DNA of 64,000 nt from Gossypium raimondii (GCF_025698545.1 NC_068571.1:50315733-50379732); one strand, 5' to 3'. Shown: positions 35,697 through 49,016, numbered from the stretch's first letter. Numbers and translations are program-made. Notes: generated from the sequence alone by a model not told the origin.

Positions 35697-36603
35697 AAAA
35701 GTTGAAATGGTGTTTGAATATTGTAGTTCTCTGATACTATAGAGTATGATAAGCCAAGCCCCCCACAATCTCCAATACAGTTCCCAGTAATCAATCGCAT
35801 GCTGCTTTTATTGCATGATCTTAACAATTATAGTTGTGAATTTTGCGGTTACATGTATATCAGTGATGATGAGAAGATGCCCTTTTATGACACTGCTGTA
35901 TTCTTTTTTTTTTTTGTCTAGTCACTTGAATAAATAGAAAGATGAAAGCAAAAAGCATGTGTTAGATGTGTCCCTCTAATCCCCGGGGGGGGGGGGGATT
36001 AGTTTACCTGTTTCTGCATTTGATAACTTTGTAGAGAGATCATTGTTCCAATAGCAGCAATTTTCAAGCATTAACAGTTAAACCATGTTGTGTAAAAGGA
36101 TGATCAACTATTCATTGTAAGTGTAGTTTGGTCGAGTGACTATACTCTAAAATTATAAATATATTTGGACCATCATGCTTTGTGATTAGGGACTTTTGTC
36201 ACCATTGTCACAAGTCTCTGAACAAAAACTGACATTTAGTTATGGGGAAACAACATTTTTTTTATTTGATGCTTTATTCACGATTTGTGGATTGGAAACA
36301 TAAATTTTGAAGCCTAGGAAAGGATAGCGAAAATGAAGCACATGCAAAATAAGCCTTGTGAGGGGTTTTGTTTCCTTTGCCCAACAATTAGAAGTTAAAA
36401 AAGCTGACGGCATCTTCTGTGCAATACAGAAAAATATGAACATAAAATCAAACTACAAGTAACTTTATGAAATGAAATAAATAGCATTATCTTCAATTTT
36501 AACACACATATAAAATCTAGGTATATATGTTATTTAATATCAACTTTCAAATCGTCCTAATAATTATCTTTAAACTTTACGGTTATTTTATTTTAAAACT
36601 ACC

Positions 36604-36635
<32 letters not shown>

Positions 36636-38448
36636 TTCACTTTTTGTCATTTCATTTTTAGTTTTTCACTCTTGTGGGATATATTGAAATATAGTAAAAT
36701 TAATATACCAACTGCTTGATCCTAACGTAAAATGAATTAATTAATCTCCATCCATGTACTTTTTAAAAAAAAAAAAAAGAAAAATACTTCTCGGAATACA
36801 TAGCCATTAATGTACATATTTCATTGCCTAAAAATCTAAAAAGAAAACTTAAATAAAAGAATAAAAATAAACTGATATTAACTGCAATAATGAAAGAATT
36901 CATAAACAATCAGGGATAGTAAAAACTAAGGATAATCACAATATCAAAAGATTTCAAAAACAACCATAAATGTATAAAAGTTTAAAATTTCATGATTACA
37001 AGACTTCAAAATAAAAATAGGAACCAAAGAGGAAAATAAAAACAACAACAACAATAGCTTTTAGATATATATACTCCCCTTTTTTTGTTACTGGTACTTC
37101 GGGAGAGCTAGTAGATCATTACGCAAGGCAATCTCATAATCTTTGGTCAGTTGAATCACCTTGATCTCAACTTGAAGCTTTGTAATGATACAGTTGTGTG
37201 AATCAATAGAAAAAGCAAGGTCATCAACCATCCTCTTGTCGAAACCAGCCGGGTTAGATGTAGTGCCTGCAATGGCGAGCACTTCATCAATCTATTGAAT
37301 TTGATGTAGTGCCTGCAATTCGAATATTAAAGACCACACTATTAGGAGGGATAGTAAGAAATCTTACATATAGATACATGAAATATACAAAAAAAAATGG
37401 TGTCACATTAATAATAATGTTAATGATACTTGAAAATGAAAGTGAATTAAATTTTCATATATATATAATTATAAAAATATATAACTTTGAGATTGAAATT
37501 TATTCCGAAAACACAAATTGATTTTAATATTCCTCAACTTTTAATTCATTTTCTTTCTTCCACTCCTTGTGTCATGGTGGGTTCCAAGAGTGTGGACACC
37601 ACTTTTTCTCCCTCAACTAATTATTGGCATAATGTGATTCACATAAAATTGAAAAGGAGCTACCTTTGATCAAACTAAAGTTTAATCATCACACAACACC
37701 TTTGCAGTTCATGGTCAACAATTTGCCACATTCCCACCGCCCCAACCAATTTGTATGCAAGATTATTATACTATACCTTTTTTAAAAAAAAATTGTGCAA
37801 AAGTTTTATTTGGATAAATATAAAACTATATAAAATTTAATTTTGTGTAATTACACATATAAATTTTATTTTTAAAAGATAGAATTAAGATTAAAAATAT
37901 ATAGCAAAATTATTTTGAAAAAGACAAAAAAAAAAAATCTAAGTTTGGAGTATAGGAGTGAATATGAGGGCAGAATGGCCAATCAGTTTTCAGTTGAATC
38001 TATTCGATTAAGATAATAAAACAACGTATTCAATTGTCTTCTATATCCCCTGGTCAAATATATTACACGTGGCATCTCCTCAGAATCCTCCAGTCACTTA
38101 AACAACTCCATGGCATATATAATTCGTGGTATCAAAAGCAGGGGATTGCACCCCACCTAGCACGTAGGCATTCATTATCCGAATCCCAAAAATTCATTTT
38201 CACTGGGCTTTGGCGAGTGGCGTAGAATCGCGATTCTTTCTCTGCTGAAGCAAACTCCCTGTTTTCCTTTTTGTTTTCTTTTTCAATTTCTAATCCCTTG
38301 CTCCATTTTCAAGTTACATTTCATTCGGAGCTCAAAACTTCGTAGGATTTTTTTTTTTAATCGATGTTCAAAATCGAAGGTCAGTATTTATTCAATAAAG
38401 GGATTAAAGAGTGGGCTTTTGTTGAAGTGTGCTCAAGAGCCAAAAAAC
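35697..38448. other. EREL1 3' region and intergenic DNA up to MRC
   Basis: It holds a run of 13 G at 35985-35997 flanked by CTAATCCCC and GGGGATTAG, and an AT microsatellite at 36609-36636. A 17-bp direct repeat GATGTAGTGCCTGCAAT occurs at 37257 and 37303, next to a 64-codon minus-strand ORF (37088-37282) that I do not recognise. 38230-38448 is the MRC 5' UTR and promoter, rich in CTTTTT. Confidence 0.5.
36609..36636. repeat. (AT)n microsatellite
   Basis: About 14 AT units between EREL1 and MRC. Confidence 0.95.
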
Positions 38449-41400
38449 ATGGGCTTCGCTGCTGCTCTTCGCCCTAATCTTCCAGCTACTTTTCCTCTTC
38501 GTTTTCGCCAGGTGTTTTTCTCTGTCTCTGCATTTCTTTTCCCTTTTTCTTTGCTTGGATTTATTTCAGCCCAGATAATTTGTTTCTTCTGGAATCTACA
38601 TGCTAACTTTTATGTTTATTTTTAGTTAGGATTCCTGAATTCACTGTTTTAATTATTTCCAAGCTTAATTCATGCTTCTTTGGTGCTAGAGATAATGAAA
38701 AATCTTTAGCAAGTACTTAGTAAAGTCGGTGAGTTGACCAAATGGAAACTGGCTAGTAAAAAACTGGATTTATGAACATCATTTGTTGGATTTGTAACTT
38801 TTGGATTCTGATAATTTTTGGATTAGGATATTAGATTTACTATCTATAGCCTATATGGATAGTAACTCTTGAATATTTGATACTGTTGATGTGCGAAACA
38901 TCATACCAATTGGGAGTGAGCACTGAAGAGCGGTGCTTCCTCTTGATGCCTGAATAGGCCAAACCATAGCTGCTAAAGAGCTTTGTGCATTGGGGCTTTG
39001 AACCCATGACTCTAAGATATAGAAGTGATAATGAGTGCAAAGGTGGTACCATTTGGACAGGTCGTGGGTTCAAGTGCCCCAAACTCTCTTCAGAGTCAAT
39101 GACAAAACTTTGAGGATGTACGGCACTTCAGTCCAACGACACCCAAAAGAACAATACTCGATTTATGTGATGTTTCACACATCAACATATACCAAACCTC
39201 CTGTCGTTTTGATTCAAAAGTACTGCATATTCGAATCTATTATCCGAATTTGTTTTGTTTATACATATATATTATCCAATAAATTGTTATCTAATTCATA
39301 TTTGGATATATCATGTAGTTATTTATGGTTGAGCAATATCTTGTGCAGTTATCTACTCAGAGGCACAGTTGGAAACAGAAAACGCTACCTTTTGTGGCAG
39401 TAACAAGAGGGAAAGGCCATTCTCTTCTTATTGTCGAATCTGTCTTGAATAACAGTAAGTCGAGCATCAATGACAATGGGGCAGCTGAATCTGCAAAAGT
39501 TCTTCTTGAGAGATTGTTTGCGCAGACCCAGAAACTCGAACAAGGAATAAGCCGAGATGGTGAACCACTTAAGGATTTTCACCTTGCTCTTGACCTTCAG
39601 ACTCTTGAGTCTGATCTGCTTGCTGCTTTGACAGCGTTGAAGCAGAAGGAAGATGATCTACAGGATGCGGAGAAAATGGTTGTGTTGGAGCAAAGTGAGT
39701 TAAGCCGTGCGAAGGATGAGTTGGAGCAACGGGAGAAAGAAATTGCTGCTGCATCTTCTAAGCATGAAAAACTGGAAGAGAAGCTAACGCAGGCAAATCT
39801 TGCATTTGCTTCTCAAGCTAGTCAGATAGAAGATTTGAAGCTTCAACTCAAAGAACAAGACCATAAGGTTGCTGCTGCACAATCTACACTGTCTGCAAAA
39901 GAAGATGAAATGGATAAAATGAGGCATGAATTGGTAAAGAAGACTGAGGAAGCTGAGAAGATTCGTTCTGAACTTACATCGAAGTCTCAGCTCCTGAATG
40001 AAGCCAATGAAGTTATGAAGAAACAAGAAATTGAGCTTCAAGAACTCCGAGAAGCAATTTGGGAGAGAGAAGAGGAGTTAGAAACTTCTCTGACTCAAAG
40101 GAAACTTGAAGAGGAGAAGCTGAAAGTTGCTGAAGCTAAATTGCAGCAGCAGACCATGGAATGGTTATTAGCCCAAGAAGAACTGAAGAAACTTGCAGAA
40201 CAAGCATCTAGACACATGGGAGAAGCTAATGAGGCCTTCAAAGATTTCACAAGGGTGAAGCAGCTACTTTCTGATGTTAGGTCTGAGTTGGTTTCTTCTC
40301 AGAAATCTCTGGCATCGTCAAGACAGCAAATGGAACAGCAAGAACAGTTATTGAAAATGCAACTCGAAGAGCTTGAAGAACAGAGGAAAAGTGTTGCATC
40401 CTACATGGAAAGCTTGAAAAATGCCCAGATAGAAGTAGAGAGTGAAAGAGTGAAGCTTAGGGTTGTAGAGGCTCGAAACAAGGATCTTGAACGGGATTTA
40501 TCTGTAGAGAGGGAACTAATAAAAGAGTTACAAGAGGAGCTGAAGAAAGAGAAATATTCACTTCAGCTGGCTATCCAGGATGCCTCTTTTCTTCGAAAGC
40601 AGTTAGGGAAGAAGCATACTGAATTTGTTGAAATGAACAATGTTCTGCAAAATAAAGAAGTAGACCTGGTGGAGGCTAAACTCGAAATCCAGCATCTGAA
40701 ATCTGAGAGAGCTTCTCTTCAGCTTATATTGGAGGAGAAAGACCAGGAACTCTCTGATGCCAAAAAGAATTTAGAGCAATTAAACCAAGAGATTGCAGAG
40801 CTGAAGATGCTTATGAGCAGTAAAGAAAATCAGCTCATTCAAGCTACTGCTTTATTAAAGGAGAAAGATGAATATGCTCTGAAAGTACAAGATGAGTTGA
40901 ATGATACAAAGATGAAGTTCTCTGAAGCTGAAACTGTCATAGAACGAATTGCAGAACTCACAAACCGACTAGTTATCTCAGTTAAGGATGAAGACAATAA
41001 TGTGTTGAGGCCTGTTGATGATGTGAGCAGCGAATTAATGCATCAGCTGGTAGATAGGCCTTCTAGTGATTTTGGATTGCAGAAAAAGCAACTTGAAACT
41101 GAACTCAGATTCACTAAAGAGAGCTTAAAAGATAAAGAAATGGAAGTTCTTGCTGCACAGAGGGCTCTTGCAATAAAAGATGAAGAGCTCAAAATGGTTC
41201 TTGGAAGGTTGGAGGCAAGAGAAAAAGAACTACAAAGGCTGAAGGAAGAAATGATTGAAGATGCTAATGATATGAAGAAGCTTTATGCTTTGGCACAAGA
41301 GAGAATTGGGGAGAAAAGTATAGGTGACTTGGCCATTGAGAAGCTGCAGCTCGAGGCAGCTCAACTGGAAGTTGAAGCTGCCACGAGTGCTCTTCAAAAA

Positions 41401-41622
41401 CTGGCTGAAATGAGCCATGAACTTTTGATTAAAGCTAGCACTAGTATTGAGTCTGATTCTGATACCAGTATCTTCCTGCAAAGTGGTTCTGATCCAATGA
41501 TTAGCATGATGAAGAACGATGAAAGTTTCACTGAGGTTAAAACAGGAGTAGCCAAGCTTTCAGCTTTGACAGAGCAGCTAGTGAAAGATGCTGGAATTGT
41601 TGGTGCACACCTGCAAAGTTAA
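38449..41622 (+). CDS. MRC: MRC/PII1: chloroplast coiled-coil protein of starch granule initiation
   Basis: Two exons, 38449-38511 and 39349-41622, joined in phase with GT-AG ends, give 778 residues. Exon 1 encodes MGFAAALRPNLPATFPLRFR, a typical basic, acid-free transit peptide start. An in-frame ATG ten codons upstream (38419) is possible but would put acidic residues into the transit peptide. From about residue 60 to 730 the protein is almost entirely heptad coiled coil rich in Glu, Lys, Leu and Gln. In Arabidopsis the orthologue (MYOSIN-RESEMBLING CHLOROPLAST PROTEIN, or PROTEIN INVOLVED IN STARCH INITIATION 1) works with PTST2 and starch synthase 4 to set granule number in chloroplasts. 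The assignment rests on overall form, the two-exon layout and the neighbours. A foldback element sits in the intron. Confidence 0.85.
38884..39187. mobile_element. Foldback element with tRNA-like boxes in MRC intron 1
   Basis: The left end GTTGATGTGCGAAACATCAT (38886-38905) is the inverted copy of the right end (39162-39184, GTGATGTTTCACACATCAAC) at 18 of 20 positions. Inner parts also pair loosely: GGGGCTTTGAACCCATGACT on the left and AGGTCGTGGGTTCAAGTGCC on the right face each other. Each arm therefore has one pol III B-box-like GGGTTCAA. Total length is about 300 bp and it is non-coding. Confidence 0.65.
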
Positions 41623-43480
41623 AGCTCCTGACTTGATGTTGTAGATAAATATCTGACTGTTTTTGCTCGCAGTGAACGGCCGGCATTGGGTGGCGTGTTC
41701 AGCTCAGCAGAATTTTGGGTCGTAGGTTAGTTGCCTGCTTCTTGATTATTAATCATGTTCTCATCGATCATGCAGATGTCAAAACGTATAATATTCTTTA
41801 GTTTGATGCTGAGCAAAACTCTACCAACTATTTATTCCTTGCTCTGAAGTAGAGACTTAGACCTTCTGTGTACTTGTATCATGTTCATGTATTTTATCAT
41901 GTTACAATCTGTGTTGAAGTTATTTTATATTTATATAAATTATGAGATTTTAATAATTCATTTAAGATAGATTTTAAGCATTCATATATCCAGATTTGGG
42001 TTTCTTTAGGTGTCTAATATTACCAAATCTACTCAGAAGCCCCAGTTCTTTCGCTCACTATTTTATGCTCTATTTATTGAAAATGCAACTGTTCCTAATA
42101 TCAATTGAATTCTTACAATTTAATCACTTATTGATATATTCTTCATTTATTCATAATTAATATCTATTTTCCTTTAGATAGAAATTACATGTGTAACTCT
42201 ATAAATATGTTTAATAACAATATTTACGTTAAACGTACTAGTTCTGAATCAAAAGGAAATTTGACTCTGCAGTCTTTTATTTTTGGGTTTATGGTATGTG
42301 TATAAACACAGATTAAATGTGTCATAATTTTATTAATGAATATAATATGTATATTAAACTTGTGCCGTGAATTTTATTTCATTGTTTTGTGTTGTAAATT
42401 TATTGTGGCAGTTTGGGACTATGGGCAAATTGGGAAGACGATGTTATTTTAATCAAGTTGGTGGTCATGATAGAAAGTATAAGATATCCATAATAAGATT
42501 TATATAAATCTAGGCTTTGTTTTGTGTTACTTGTGCAGAGGTTGGTTCTGGAGTTGTTTTTCTATTATTGGAACGAGGTATTTTCGAGTGGCCTTTGTGA
42601 AGCCTTGAAAATGAGGGTATAGGAAAGAAGTGAAACACTGATACAATAAATGAGTTTTGTTTAACAACTATGAGCGCTGATGTTGTGAAAGAGCCTTTGT
42701 GCAGGAAAAAGGAAGTTTTAGGGAATAGGATGGTGTTGTGGTGGCTTTGGAAGACAGGACAGATTGTCTGTGGGAATGAGTGGCGCCGATTTAACGTGCT
42801 CCATTGATATCAGTGTGTAATTCTTCTCTAGTTTCTACCACTGTTGGTGATTAACAAACTCCTTTTATCCACTAAAAGATATGGAGTTTGAAAACAACTG
42901 CCAGCTTTTGGCATTTGGCTTGGGCATTATACGAGCATCCGAGCCAAACATAGCGATATTAGTTTTGAGTGGTTTAGTTGAGAATTGGGAACTAAATGTA
43001 CTAGATGCTCAAATTGGGATCAAACTGAGTTAAACATGATCAAATGTTTTCAAATATACTCAAAAGTCTTTTTACGACCTCACTCAAGTCTATAATATGT
43101 GTATTTAAAAAGGTGAAATAAAATTATACGAATATTGATATATTTAAAATAAAACACATGATTACATGAGAAAAAAGATTGAAAAGCAAAAAAGAAAATT
43201 CTCGAATGTCATCCATAAACTTGAGCAACGTCAAAAGAAAAATCATTAAAACCCAAAACGATAGAACTAACCAAAGGTGAGAAAAAACACAGTAATAAGC
43301 ACTATTAATCCACAAATGAAACTAAAAAAACACCACAATACAATAGACATCATAGTACAAATAGCCAAAAATCTCCAAAACACAGTAGCAAACATATATC
43401 ACAAAAGCACCCAAAATTCTTTGTACAAAACATAAGCTCCTATCATCGCAAATCCACTTCAATTCTGTATACCTCTCCTT
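41623..43480. other. MRC 3' region and intergenic DNA
   Basis: About 41623-41920 is probable 3' UTR (TGTACTTGTATCATG... and AT-rich sequence after it). Beyond that no gene, RNA or repeat is recognised. Confidence 0.45.
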
Positions 43481-43666
43481 AGTTTAATGTTTGTCAATCC
43501 ACAACTACATTTTCTTCCCTTCCAATTACATTGAGACTTCTTTTTCCCCGAGAGCTCATGTTTCTTCTTCATCCTTGATGACATCTCCTTCCAAAACGCA
43601 ATGGTGACATCTCCTTCCAATTACATAAGCCCTTTGTATTTGCCTTGCCTTTCTGTTCAATTTTTC

Positions 43667-45200
43667 TCAATTTCCTAATCCTCTTTCCTTTTTTTTTCTA
43701 GCAAAATCTTTAAGTAATGTGAACCAATCTTCATGACTACTATCAAACCTTTTTCCTTTGATCTCACCAACCTCCCTAAACCTCCTTTTCCCCAATATGA
43801 CTTTCCTGTGTATCACGGCTTCAGTTTGGCTAACCATATTATCAATTAAGGGGTCCCATCTCAACTTGTAGCAATAACGTTTTTCGCTTTAGACTCCAAA
43901 GTTGTATCCATTAAAAAACCTGAGCTATTTCCGCCCTCAATACACATAATCAGCTCTGAGCTATTTCGTACATGTAACGTCGTCCATATCATCAATTGCC
44001 ATTATGTGGGTATCATCAACGAGCTCAAGGTCTTTATGATGCTTTCCAAGATCCATAACTCAATTATTAGAGCCTCAAAACTCAGTTTCTTCAACATGAT
44101 CCATAGGAGCCACCAAAGTATTCTTTTCCATATCATTAGCTAAAATATGATAGCCTATACCACTACCCCTTACGTGATCATAATCACAGAGCAAGGATTG
44201 AGCAAACGTTGTCCCATCATTAGGATAAAACTCCACCTTCTCCACCCGAATTGAATAATCCTCCCTAGCGCATGAAACTAAAATAAACTTTTCTTCATAT
44301 GTTATAGTTTCAGTAAACAAGAACCCTTTACTAAGGTTTGACAACCTCATTGTTCTATTATTATAAACTTGAATAAAAGATTCCCGAATACTTGCAATAG
44401 TATGAAATGTGTTCATATTCCAAAGCTTGAAGGGGAATACCATAGCAACAAATCTACACAAGTCTCGTAGCTGGATCGGAACCTCTTAACCAAACCTCTA
44501 TATCGGATAACCATTCAATGAGCCAACCACAATATCATTCTAAAGGATGCCAATGTGTTAAGGCTTTCAAATTCGATTAAGGAGTAGCAACCATCCAACT
44601 TCATAACATTGACATCAACATAATCCAATTGAAAAAAGTTTCTCAATAGCCAATCACTACGATAAACCCCTTTTTGCTTTCCCTATAATACTCGAAAGCT
44701 TATTTAGCATTTCATTGTTGACAGTTGCATTATTGGATCTAAATGTTACCTTAGATTGGATTTTTTGAACTTTTGAAGCATGTATTAAGATCAATAAACA
44801 CTAAGAAGGGGTGATTGGTGAAAAAAAGAAAAGAAAATGAAAGCTTAAATTTGACGAATTTATAGTAATTCAAACTCAATTACCTGCTTTCATTATTTTC
44901 GCTTTCCTCAACTAAGGATTTCTCACCTCATTATCTCTTAAAATTGCACTTGAGGTGGATGCAACCTCTTTCATATACTTCACGTCTATCATTGCCTCTA
45001 CTAAATTTAGTTTCGTCTCATTTAATTGATGAATAGTATGACTTCTAGGACTATCAAACATGGCTTGAGAAACGGAAACATGTGTACTGACACGCTTGGG
45101 AGGGATTTTCAACTTGTGCCTCCCTCGAATGTTTTTTTTATGCATTTGCAACTCTCCTACTTTAGTCCCGTTGTTCCTAATTGATGCCAATGGGGTTTGT
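43667..45200 (-). pseudogene. Decayed LINE ORF1-like segment
   Basis: On the minus strand 44075-44500 reads PIQLRDL, then WNMNTFHTIASIRESF and LSKGFLFTETITYEEKFILV. This resembles the plant LINE ORF1 (DUF4283-type) pattern in which a WN-x-x-TF motif is followed by a short strand-rich domain. Separate ORFs at 43667-43864 (KKKER-rich end) and 44912-45190 are on the same strand and could be further parts. Frames are broken and no RT is present. Identification is by pattern only. Confidence 0.45.
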
Positions 45201-46587
45201 TTGTATCCAACTGTTAACTAGTTTTTATTAATGTATTGATATTCCCTTTTCAACCAAAAAAAAGTTGAGGGTTGTTGAAGATTTAGTATTATTTTCGAAT
45301 AAGTTGGATACTAGGGTTCTTAAGGATTACTCATATAAAAGTCAAATCTTTCAAAATGTTTATATAAGGCCTAACTTCTATAAAAATGTTTAAATAAGAA
45401 TTTTACACACACTTCAATCCAATTTGAGTAAAAATTAGATGAATTCTAACATATTTAAAATAAAATGCATTATAGTTGAATTAGATATTGCTTGAAAATA
45501 AAAGAAGATAATAACAACATAATTTGAGACCTAATTTGTTTGAGCACTTTCAAAAAGTTTGACTCTTATTTAAGCACTTTGAAATGTTTGACATTCATTT
45601 GAGCACTTTGATAAAGGTTAAATCCTTCTATGAGCATTTTAAAAAAATTAATTGTAATGTAAACAACCCCTAAAAAAGTTGAGCACCAATTTGAACATTT
45701 AACCTACGAAATATGAGAACCTAAGATTGAAGAAATAAATTTCTTTTTTGTTTTTAGTATTACATAATTTCCGAGTTGGCTTTTTATTATATTTTTTTTA
45801 AAAATTATACGTCAGCATTAAAAAAATGCCATTTTAGTTTCACAAATGCAGCACATGTATGAACTACAAAAGTCACAGAAAAATCCTTATTTTAACACAT
45901 TCAAATTTTCTTTTCCTTTATTTAATCATTACCCTTGTGCGGGTAATCTTTGGCTCAATTTGAGCATTTAACCAACCAAATTGTGCAAACTTTTGGCCAA
46001 TCATTTTCATTCGAGGCAGCAAGAACAGTATAGGTTCTGAAACTGTTCTTTTCTCCCACAGATTCATTGGGAGATATTTGCTTTGTCATTGGTTAATGTT
46101 CAGTTTTCATCTATGAAAATCACTGGTAAGTCCAAGCGGCCATTCCAAGGAACCAATTTCTCTTGCTCGAATGTGGCTGATTGTAGTATTCAAAGCATCC
46201 TAAATCCTTTGGCTTCCTTGATGAATACTTAAACTAGTAAACCAACCCCCAAAAAAAAAAAAAAACCAAAATCGATTATCACTTGAAGAAAAACTAGTTC
46301 ATAGATGAATTTAAATCAGAACATAAAGCAACCACACGAGCATAGCCCCATTTAAGTTTCTAAAGTTGCTAACTTTCAATCATCTTACGGAACTTAGGAA
46401 CTTGAATAACTGGCGCCTTTGGCAGATAAATTGAAATCCATAAATAAAAAATAAAGGGTTCAGATTTCATTGGAGTACAGAAAGTTGTCCCTTGTTCTAC
46501 AATTCAAAATCATATTAAATACATAGATGGTTTCAAAACTATATAAACATTATTGACTCAAAATTAAACCAAATATGAAGTGGGATT
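45201..46587. other. Intergenic DNA and 3' region of the ATP synthase b' gene
   Basis: 45540-45700 contains short repeated wording (TTTGAGCAC-TTT...) three to four times but no gene. About 46430-46587 is the probable 3' UTR of the minus-strand gene. Confidence 0.4.
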
Positions 46588-47256
46588 TTAGAGAGGAAGC
46601 ACCTTCTTGACAATATCCTGACTGAGAGCAGCAATCTGGGAATCAAGTGACTTGATAGTCTCTTCTTTTTGATTCTCCAAATTAGCCAAAGCCTCCTGCA
46701 ATTCAACCTCAACTTTCTTCCTCCCTTCAGCCAGTTTCTCCTCAACTTCCAACTGAGTCTCCTTCTTCATCTTGTTCAAAGCGGCTGCAATCTCAGCCCT
46801 TGCAGCTCTCATAATAGCCGCTGCTTGTTCTTCAAGTTGCTTCACTTCCTCAGACGTGTCCTTCACACTGGCAAGTTTCTCCTTTATGGCAGCATCTCTC
46901 TCATCCATGAATTTCCCGAGTGGGGTAAAGTAGACCTTGTCAAGAGCAAACATGAGGAACAAGAACTGGACCATCATGATGGGGAGGGTTAAGTTGAAAT
47001 CGAAAAGAGCGGCCTTTTCTATTTCTGCAGCAAGAGAAGGTGGGGCAAAGGATAAAGTGGTGACTGTGAAGAGGGAGATAGATTTGAGAGTGGTGGAGGA
47101 GAGTGAGGGGATTTGTTGGGTTTTCAAGAACTTTGGGGTGGGGAGTTTTGGGAGGGAAAGTTGTGGGATTTGTTTGAGTTTGGGTTTGGAAAAGAAGGAT
47201 GATGAAGCAGCAATGGAGATTACAGGCTTTGAGGAAGCCATTATCATGCTGGCCAT
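46588..47256 (-). CDS. ATPG: ATP synthase subunit b', chloroplastic (CF0 subunit II)
   Basis: An intronless gene for 222 residues, the usual length. Residues 1 to about 76 are a Ser/Lys/Pro-rich transit region ending in a hydrophobic stretch and an Ala-rich cleavage-like site (FAPPSLAA). Residues about 89-108 are the single membrane span ([20 protein letters not shown]), followed by the conserved [13 protein letters not shown]. The remainder is the long charged helix that forms the peripheral stator stalk with subunit b, holding CF1 against rotation of the c-ring in the thylakoid membrane. The nuclear-encoded b' is known as PDE334/ATPG in Arabidopsis. An ATG (M4 or M6) slightly downstream could also be used. 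The long antisense ORFs across it are shadows. Confidence 0.96.
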   Translation of the reverse strand: MASMIMASSKPVISIAASSSFFSKPKLKQIPQLSLPKLPTPKFLKTQQIPSLSSTTLKSISLFTVTTLSFAPPSLAAEIEKAALFDFNLTLPIMMVQFLFLMFALDKVYFTPLGKFMDERDAAIKEKLASVKDTSEEVKQLEEQAAAIMRAARAEIAAALNKMKKETQLEVEEKLAEGRKKVEVELQEALANLENQKEETIKSLDSQIAALSQDIVKKVLPL

Positions 47257-48105
47257 GGCTTCTGGTTTGAGGAAGTAAGGGAAATCACAGACTCTTTTGA
47301 GTTTTAGATGTCGATACGATGTGAGATTGTGTTGTGCAAATTGAAAGGAAAAAAGGTGGGGTTTTTTTTTTTTTTTTTTTCAATTTTTTGTGGAGATGGT
47401 GAGCATGAAGTTTTGCAGAAGGTTATCTCATTCTTTGCCACACAAATTGATGAGGTTATGGTGGACTGAATGACTGGGTCAAGTGGTGTGGGGAAAGTGG
47501 GCTTTGGATCAGATAATGGGTCAAATGGTACTTTTTCATCGACCCAATAGAAAATTTGGGGTTCTTTGTTCCATCATAGTTGGGTACACCAAAGATTCAA
47601 AGGGCTCAAAAAAATTGGAAATTTAAATGAAAATCAAAGTTACAAATCCTACCCTAAATCAAAATACTAGATGTTGATGATGCTAACTAAATTTGTATTC
47701 AATTTTTCAGTAAGATGTGACAGCATGTTGAGAACTAAAAGAGCAGGAAAAGCCTATATAAATGTCAAATCTAATCGAGTTGAACCGAACAGAATTGAGT
47801 ATGCCATTACCCTAAAGCTGTAAAGATTTTTCATTGAACTTTTCACAAGAAAGCACACATACTACGGCAACCTCGGTATTTGAAAGTTCCTGCTCTTTTA
47901 AGGGTTGGAAGCTTTGAACATGTGGACCGTAAGTGTTCACACTTGCCTTTTTGTGTCTCACTATCCTTGTATCCTTCTTCGTTATTAAGTTCAGCCTCCA
48001 CAGAGCTTGATAATGGCCTGCATATTTCGAATACGATGACAGGATTATAGCACTATGGATGATATCCTAATATAAATAGCAATACTTTTACTGATGTAAA
48101 GAGCC
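47257..48105 (-). promoter_or_regulatory. Upstream region of the ATP synthase b' gene
   Basis: This is the 850 bp between the b' start and the stop of the next gene on the same strand. A run of T at 47359-47380 is present. No light-response element can be claimed with confidence. Confidence 0.35.
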
Positions 48106-49016
48106 TTACGTGTATGAATGATCTTGAGGAACAGTCTGTTTAACTTTTTGAACCTTTGTCGAGATATGCCTAGTGAAATGAAGCTGAAGAGGAAAAAGCG
48201 AATAGAGATTGACACATTTAATTGTGGGACAAAAATATGATAACAAACAATGTTGTAAGAGCAGAGGAAACATGGGACAAACCTGATCATCATCCTTGAT
48301 GCCATACTTTTCGATAAGATCAGCGTCTGTGATCAACTTCACATCACCATAAGACAAGCAAAAGTGTCCCCAAACACGTCCCCTCCATGATGTATTATGC
48401 AGATTCATATGAATTCATATCACAAAAAAGCAATACAATGTCAATAACACAGATCAATTCGCCCATAGCCAAACTTGAATATTAGACATCACGTGCGGGC
48501 AGGGTAATAAGCAATAACAACAAAACGAATTGGCTATGATACTACATTAAGAATCTGGCCTAGAACCAATTTGCATGCATGAGAAGCCAAACTTGAATAG
48601 GGAAGGGATTTTCAGACAATGAAATAAGTGAAGTTACCATGAAATCTTGTCAGGACCTTCGTCTGGCATATGACAAAAGACATTCTGGACTCCCAGCTTG
48701 AGATCTGCAACGGTAGCCGACTTTAAAACTTCAATAACTGCAAGAAAAACAGATGTTAATGGAACACAAAAATAAGTGAAATGTAATTATGGCATTTGGG
48801 ATGGGAAAAGAAAGGAGAGAAAAAAGTACCAAAGGAAGAGCCATCCAATTTGCGAATGGAGAGATTGAGGGTCTCTTCGGGAAGCTTAGAATAAGAGAAA
48901 GATTCGTGAGTTGAACCATCGGCGGCAACCACAGGGGATGATGAGGTTGACTTCCCTGGAAGCCTCTCCAAAGAAGCTGTTGAGGTAGAAATTTCCTCCA
49001 CTTCGAGTCCCGACAT
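48106..49016 (-). CDS. Ubiquitin-like domain protein, U11/U12 snRNP 25 kDa-like
   Basis: Exons on the minus strand: 49016-48830, 48737-48638, 48382-48283 and 48183-48106. They join in phase with GT-AG ends to 154 residues. Residues 1-45 are a Ser/Thr/Glu-rich leader. From about residue 46 there is a ubiquitin-like fold: NLSIRKLDGSSF, then VIEVLKSATVADLKLGVQN, then the W-x-x-VW-x-x-FCLSY motif typical of the U11/U12-25K group, then KLITDADLIEKYGIKDDDQL and HFTRHIS. U11/U12-25K belongs to the minor spliceosome, but this protein is closer in form to the Arabidopsis ubiquitin-like family member At4g32270, whose function is not established. Exon 3 could also be read through its donor for a few codons, so that boundary relies on phase and the family pattern. 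Confidence 0.85.

Noticed and set aside
37088-37282. 64-codon minus-strand ORF ending in LLALPKYQ
   Set aside because: It looks somewhat protein-like, but I cannot identify it and no exon partners are visible. Noted only as an oddity beside a 17-bp direct repeat.
46669-47278. Plus-strand ORFs opposite the ATP synthase b' gene
   Set aside because: Antisense shadows of a well-supported conserved gene.
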